Shown: positions 60,395 to 64,000 of the stretch, one piece after another | Layout of the letters: each line of letters opens with the position of its first letter | Position numbering within the stretch: position 1 is the stretch's first letter | Assembly (NCBI RefSeq): GCF_001278075.1 | Contig: NZ_CP011340.1 | Span: 5,515,501 to 5,579,500, forward strand | DNA from: Streptomyces pristinaespiralis | GTDB lineage: Bacteria > Actinomycetota > Actinomycetes > Streptomycetales > Streptomycetaceae | Reading direction: 5' to 3' | Length of the DNA stretch: 64,000 nucleotides | Notes under the pieces: model-generated | Told to the model about the DNA's origin: nothing | Seen by the model: the letters and a program-made list of their open reading frames with translations, nothing else | Databases searched by the model: none | Translations under genes and position numbers: made by a program

Positions 60395-61303
60395 ATGCGC
60401 CCCGCCCACATCGCCCTCGCCGCACTGGTCGCCGCCGTCTGGGGAGTCAACTTCGTCGTCATCGAGGTCGGCCTCGACCATTTCCCGCCGCTGCTCTTCT
60501 CCGCTCTGCGGTTCCTGGCCGCGGCGCTCCCCGCGGTCTTCTTCGTCGGCCGGCCGAAGGTCGCCTGGAAGTGGATCGTCGCGGTCGGTCTGGTCCTGGG
60601 AGTCGCCAAGTTCGGGCTGCTGTTCACGGGCATGGACCTGGGCGCACCCGCCGGCCTCTCGTCCCTGGTCCTCCAGGTCCAGGCGGTGTTCACGGCCGTC
60701 TTCGCCTTCGCCGCGCTCGGTGAACGGCCGGGACGGGTACGGGTCGCCGGGATGGCCGTGGCCCTGGCGGGCATCGCGGTCGCCGCCGTCGACGAGGGTG
60801 CCTCCGGCCCGCTGTCCGGGTTCCTCCTGGTCGTCGCCGCGGCCGCCTGCTGGGGCGTCTCCAACGTCCTGACCCGCAAGGCCGCGCCGCCCGACGCGCT
60901 GAACTTCATGGTGTGGGTCAGCACCGTTCCCGTCCTGCCCCTGCTCGGCCTCTCCCTCCTCCTGGAAGGAGCCGACCGTGACCTGGCCGCGCTGCGCTCC
61001 CTGGACTGGACGGGCGTCGGAGTCGTCCTCTACGTCGCCTGGGTCACCACGATCTTCGGCTTCGGCGCCTGGGGGCTGCTGCTCCGCCGCCACCCGGCCT
61101 CCTCCGTGGCCCCGTTCTCCCTCCTCGTCCCCGTCTTCGGGATGTCCTCCGCGTACCTCTTCCTCGGCGAACCGGTCGGCCCGCTGCGCTGGTGCGCGGC
61201 GGCCCTGCTGGTCGGCGGCGTCGCGCTGACGTCCCTGCCCGGCCGCCGAAGGGCGCGGCCGGGCACGCAGCGCCGAGAACCGCTGACGTCCGCTCGTACC
61301 TGA
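60395..61303 (+). CDS. EamA/DMT-family transporter
   Basis: Membrane transporter of 302 aa with ten hydrophobic helices forming two EamA repeats. The first starts ALAALVAAVWGVNFVVIEVGL and the second FLLVVAAAACWGVSNVLTRKA. The ends of each repeat carry the usual LGE motif (ALGERPGRVRVAG and FLGEPVGPLRW). Such proteins export amino acids or metabolites (RhaT, YdcZ, PecM types). ATG 60395 is taken, but an in-frame ATG at 60383 exists. Controlled probably by the divergent LysR. The substrate is unknown. Confidence 0.9.
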   Translation: MRPAHIALAALVAAVWGVNFVVIEVGLDHFPPLLFSALRFLAAALPAVFFVGRPKVAWKWIVAVGLVLGVAKFGLLFTGMDLGAPAGLSSLVLQVQAVFTAVFAFAALGERPGRVRVAGMAVALAGIAVAAVDEGASGPLSGFLLVVAAAACWGVSNVLTRKAAPPDALNFMVWVSTVPVLPLLGLSLLLEGADRDLAALRSLDWTGVGVVLYVAWVTTIFGFGAWGLLLRRHPASSVAPFSLLVPVFGMSSAYLFLGEPVGPLRWCAAALLVGGVALTSLPGRRRARPGTQRREPLTSART

Positions 61304-61312
61304 CCTTCCAGG

Positions 61313-61627
61313 GTGATCCTTCCGATCGGCCGACGGGGGAGGTCCGTCCTCTCGTGGGACCACGGCCGGGCGGCCGACATGGCGCGCTGGGGCCTGGCCG
61401 CCCGGTACTGCGATCCGGCGAAGGCCGAACGCGCCGTGGTCCGCGCCGGTGAGGTGAGTGCGAGGGTCTACCGGTCCTGGGAGGACTTCGGAGCCGGGTA
61501 TGCCATCGGCCGCTGCCTCCACTTCGACGAGGAGGAATTCGGCCCCTGGTACACGGAGGTCCTCGACATCCACAAGACGCTCACCACCGATCCGGAAAGC
61601 CCCTGGCTCACCGTTCCCTGGCAGTAG
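61313..61627 (+). pseudogene. Truncated DUF1266 protein gene (C-terminal half only)
   Basis: A 104-aa product whose residues WDHGRAADMARWGLAARYCDP and the following DFGAGYAIGRCLHFDEEEFGPWYTE match the C-terminal half of DUF1266 proteins, including the conserved GRCLHFDEEEF and PWLTVPW end. The N-terminal half of the domain (normally about 80 or more residues) is missing, and the frame starts right after the EamA stop at GTG 61313. The preceding DNA shows no trace of the lost part in any frame. It may be a remnant of a deletion, or a short domain variant. It overlaps the downstream convergent gene by 20 bp. Confidence 0.6.
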
Positions 61628-62216
61628 CCGGGTCACGCGGGTAGCGGGCGCGCATCGCGTCGATGCAGAGGTCCCGGGAGGTCGGACCGCCGAAGCGGAG
61701 CCGGTCGTAGGGAGTGAACGCCGGCTCCAGGGCGTCCAGTTCGTCGATGGCGGCGTGCAGCCTCGCCGACCACCGGGGCGAGCCGGCGTCCGGGTCGTAC
61801 GGTGCCGCGGTGATCTCGGCGGTCAGCCGCTCCTTGCGCTGGATCGTCGCCGGGGTGACGGAGTGCAGGCACACGTAGCGGCCGCTCAGGTACGCCTCCC
61901 ACTCCTGGCGTCCGGCCACCGGATCGGCCCAGTGCGCGACGAACCAGGCCTCGAGCTTCTCCGGACCGCCGGCCGCCTGTGCCGGTGCGAAGAGGTCCTT
62001 CGGGACCATCTCGGCGCCGTCGGAACGCAGATAGCCGGGCAGCGGCAGCAGCCCGGCCAGCATCATCAGCCGTACGGCGCCGGGGTCGTGGCCGGAGACC
62101 GGGCACAGGTCGTCCAGCACGGCGAACTGCGCGGTCACGTAGGCGTCGTCGGCGGGCGACATCGGATGGTCGCCGTTGACCTCGCGGAACCGGGCGGCGA
62201 TCTCTCGCTCGTACAT
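61608..62216 (-). CDS. DUF6058 family protein
   Basis: Protein of 202 aa matching DUF6058, usually annotated as natural-product biosynthesis related. The family start EVNGDHPMSPADDAYVTAQF, the block LLPLPGYLRSDGAEMVPKDL and the SGRYVCLHSVTP motif are present. It has no signal peptide or membrane helix, and no catalytic motif is established. The ATG at 62216 precedes a typical family N-terminus. It runs convergently with the DUF1266 fragment and overlaps its end by 20 bp. No biosynthetic cluster is visible around it, so the label's function is doubtful here. Confidence 0.72.
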   Translation of the reverse strand: MYEREIAARFREVNGDHPMSPADDAYVTAQFAVLDDLCPVSGHDPGAVRLMMLAGLLPLPGYLRSDGAEMVPKDLFAPAQAAGGPEKLEAWFVAHWADPVAGRQEWEAYLSGRYVCLHSVTPATIQRKERLTAEITAAPYDPDAGSPRWSARLHAAIDELDALEPAFTPYDRLRFGGPTSRDLCIDAMRARYPRDPATARER

Positions 62217-62341
62217 GGGAGTCGCTCCTTCGTGAGTCGGTCCCGTGCACGCTAGAAGGGGAACGGTTCGGCGCCCGCCGAACCGTTCCCGGCCGCTCCG
62301 ATCACGCCGCTCCGATCACGCCGTCGGATAACGCCGCTCCG

Positions 62342-63127
62342 TCACGCCGTTCGGATCAGTGAGAGCAGATGTTCCCGGCCCGCCGTGAGCAGGCCCGGCA
62401 GCTCCGCGGCGGTCGGATACCACCGCTTCTCGTACTCCCAGCACACCCATCCGTCCGGGTCCGTGAGCGCGAGGCACTCCCCGAGCGGCAGCGCGCCCTG
62501 CCCCAGCGGCAACGGCGTCAGGTCCTCGCGCGAGGCCACGTCCTTGACCTGGACGTACCCGAGGAAGGGGCTCAGCGCCGCGTGCGTCGCCGCCGGCCGC
62601 TCGCCGCCCAGCCACGGGTGCATCACGTCCCACAGTGCCCCGGCGTGCTTGTGGCCGACCAGGCCCAGCACCCGGGTGACGTCGGCGCCCGTACGGTGCG
62701 AGTCGTGCGTCTCCAGCAGGATCCGCACACCGAGGTCGGCGGCGGTCTCCACGGCGGCACCGAGCCTGCGGGCGGCGATCGCGTCGGCCCGCTCCGGGTC
62801 CTGGTCCCCGCCGCCGGGGAACACCCGGACGAACGGCGCCCCGAGGTCCTTGGCGAGCCGGCTGAGATCCTCCATCTCCTTGATCACCGGCTTGTCGTCA
62901 CCCGCCGCGGCGATCCGCGCGTACCCGGCGACGGTGAGGATCTCGACGCCCGCGCGCTCGAACTCCCTGACCGCCTCCGCCCGTTCGGTCGTGCCGATGC
63001 CCGGGTGCACGGGCTCCTCCGGATGGGCGCGAAGCTCCACGCCCTGGTATCCGCTGTCGGCGGCGAGCCGTGCCACCTCCGTCAGCGGCCTGCCCGGCAC
63101 GCCGAGGGTCGAGAAGGCGAACTTCAT
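62342..63127 (-). CDS. Sugar phosphate isomerase/epimerase family (TIM barrel)
   Basis: Xylose-isomerase-like TIM-barrel protein (AP endonuclease 2 fold) of 261 aa. Metal-binding Glu, Asp and His residues are seen in YQGVELRAH, ILLETHDSHR, LWDVMHPWLGG and WVCWEYEKRW. Such enzymes isomerise or epimerise sugars, inositols or related polyols; no specific reaction can be named. The ATG at 63127 overlaps the stop of the MarR-GNAT gene (ATGA), and GGAAGGAACGG precedes it, so the two genes form a coupled unit whose upstream part lies outside the window. Confidence 0.85.
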   Translation of the reverse strand: MKFAFSTLGVPGRPLTEVARLAADSGYQGVELRAHPEEPVHPGIGTTERAEAVREFERAGVEILTVAGYARIAAAGDDKPVIKEMEDLSRLAKDLGAPFVRVFPGGGDQDPERADAIAARRLGAAVETAADLGVRILLETHDSHRTGADVTRVLGLVGHKHAGALWDVMHPWLGGERPAATHAALSPFLGYVQVKDVASREDLTPLPLGQGALPLGECLALTDPDGWVCWEYEKRWYPTAAELPGLLTAGREHLLSLIRTA

Positions 63128-64000
63128 CGATCCGTTCCTTCCTCCAGTGAGAGCCGCCAGTCCTGGCCGACCAGGTCCGCTCCGTACGAGCGGTGCGGCT
63201 TCTCGGCGACGAGCGTGAACCCGGCACGCCGGTAGATCCGGCGGGCCGCGGTCAGTACGTCGTTGGTCCACAACACCATGTCCCGGTACCCGGCATCGCG
63301 CGCGAAATCCACGGCGGTGCGCACCAGCCGGTCGCCGAGGCCGTGCCCGCGCGCCTCGGGCTCGACCAGCAGCAGCCGCAGCCGGGCGGTGTCGGGCTCG
63401 TCGTCGCGTACGCACATCACCGAGCCGACCGGTCGCCCGTCCAGCTCGGCGATCCACACACGCTCGAGGCGGGGGTCGTGCTCCGGCGCGAAGTCGGCGA
63501 CGATCCGGGCCACCAGGCCCTCGAAGCCCGCGTCCCACCCGTACTCGGCGGCGTAGAGTGCGCCGTGCCGCTGGACGATCCACCCCAGGTCGCCGGGGGC
63601 GGGATCCCGCAGGACGGGCTCGGCGGCGGAGCCGGGCCTGACCTGCGACAGCAGCTCCCGTACGGTGCCCAGCGCCTCCGCGAGCCTGTCCCTGTCCCGC
63701 TCCGGCATGTCGACGACCAGCGCGCCGACGGCTTGCCGGGACCGTTCGTCGAGCAGCGCGGCGGCCTTCCTGCCGCGGTCGGTGAGCGTGATCCGCTGGC
63801 GGCGTGGATCACGCTCGGAGGGGGCGCGGGCGACGAGCCCGTCGCGCTCGAACTTCGCGAGCAGCCGGCTCAGGTACCCGGCGTCGATCGACAGCTCGCC
63901 CCGCAGGTCGGCGGCGTCGGTCCGGGCGCTGTGGGCGAGCTCGTACAGGACACGGGACTCGGTGAGCGTGTACGGCGTGTACAGATGCTTCCCGTAGTCG
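63124..64000 (-). CDS. MarR-GNAT fusion: regulator domain plus N-acetyltransferase (5' end outside window)
   Basis: Chain of at least 292 aa extending beyond the right edge. The visible N-part is a MarR-type winged helix (ESRVLYELAHSARTDAADLR, LSRLLAKFERDGLVARAPSERDPRRQRITLT). A GNAT acetyltransferase domain follows (about the last 155 residues), with GSVMCVRDDE and the CoA loop VEPEARGHGLGDRLV. MarR-GNAT fusions are a known architecture; the acetyltransferase may act on a small molecule or peptide while the MarR part binds DNA. It is coupled to the TIM-barrel gene by an ATGA overlap. The start lies outside the window. Confidence 0.85.
   Translation of the reverse strand, partial: DYGKHLYTPYTLTESRVLYELAHSARTDAADLRGELSIDAGYLSRLLAKFERDGLVARAPSERDPRRQRITLTDRGRKAAALLDERSRQAVGALVVDMPERDRDRLAEALGTVRELLSQVRPGSAAEPVLRDPAPGDLGWIVQRHGALYAAEYGWDAGFEGLVARIVADFAPEHDPRLERVWIAELDGRPVGSVMCVRDDEPDTARLRLLLVEPEARGHGLGDRLVRTAVDFARDAGYRDMVLWTNDVLTAARRIYRRAGFTLVAEKPHRSYGADLVGQDWRLSLEEGTDR

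Noticed and set aside
61608..62216. Natural product gene cluster suggested by the DUF6058 label
   Set aside because: No polyketide, NRPS, terpene or RiPP genes lie around it. The label reflects a family name and not a context seen here. The only specialised-metabolite locus in the window is des.

Overview
This 64 kb window is chromosomal DNA of a Streptomyces species. The evidence is the very high GC content with strong third-position GC bias, the adpA gene with its in-frame TTA codon next to orn, a complete desferrioxamine locus, exact or near-exact Streptomyces operators (CebR box, DasR-type dre site, DmdR/DtxR iron boxes), and many GTG starts and ATGA/GTGA stop-start overlaps. No insertion sequence, prophage, CRISPR array or rRNA was seen. 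One tRNA gene (His) is present. The gene content and order (adpA-orn, glmS, GH20 hexosaminidase, desEF-desABCD, acdH-HMG-CoA lyase-MCC, agmatinase-TPP enzyme) look like the conserved chromosome core, with a more strain-variable stretch after about 44.8 kb.

Layout. 1-3.5 kb: cellobiose uptake genes (cebF partial, cebE) facing the LacI-type repressor gene cebR, with a perfect CebR operator between them. 3.5-4.0 kb: a GC-rich degenerate tandem repeat. 4.0-6.1 kb: a double-domain MerR (TioE-like) regulator facing an erythromycin-esterase-family gene. 6.2-8.4 kb: DoxX and AhpD/CMD-like genes facing an ECF41 sigma factor gene. 8.5-11.6 kb: DUF3626, tRNA-His, orn and adpA. 12-18.3 kb: a small membrane protein, a universal stress protein, an acetate-transporter-family protein, glmS and a secreted GH20 hexosaminidase with a dre-like site. 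18.4-25.5 kb: desD, desC, desB, desA, desF and desE, read on the minus strand as two iron-box-controlled units. 25.7-32.1 kb: the leucine/branched-chain catabolic operon (acyl-CoA dehydrogenase, HMG-CoA lyase, methylcrotonyl-CoA carboxylase alpha and beta) facing its likely TetR regulator. 32.3-38.9 kb: a phosphatase-like protein, a two-component system, TesB thioesterase, a second acyl-CoA dehydrogenase, a lipoprotein and a SLATT-like membrane protein. 39-44.8 kb: a PucR regulator facing a sodium:solute symporter, an agmatinase-family hydrolase and a ThDP enzyme. This is a compact uptake-and-degradation module, probably for a guanidino compound or amine.

45-64 kb: a DesK-like two-component system facing an ABC transporter pair, an 8-bp tandem repeat, four small minus-strand genes (two SnoaL-like, DUF4259, one unknown), a large fused ABC exporter, a small secreted cysteine protein next to an S37 tripeptidyl aminopeptidase, a secreted GH3 hexosaminidase, a LysR/EamA pair with a palindrome between them, a truncated DUF1266 gene, a DUF6058 gene, a TIM-barrel sugar isomerase/epimerase and a partial MarR-GNAT fusion gene.

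How it works together: several loci concern nutrient sensing (cellobiose by CebR, N-acetylglucosamine by DasR, iron by DmdR) and development (AdpA under bldA control; Orn, which in other species clears pGpG from c-di-GMP turnover). The least-described signals are the symporter-agmatinase-ThDP module, a palindromic-repeat-like in-frame insertion in desA, the asymmetric ATP sites of the fused exporter, and the truncated DUF1266 gene. All functional calls are by motif and family recognition from the sequence alone.
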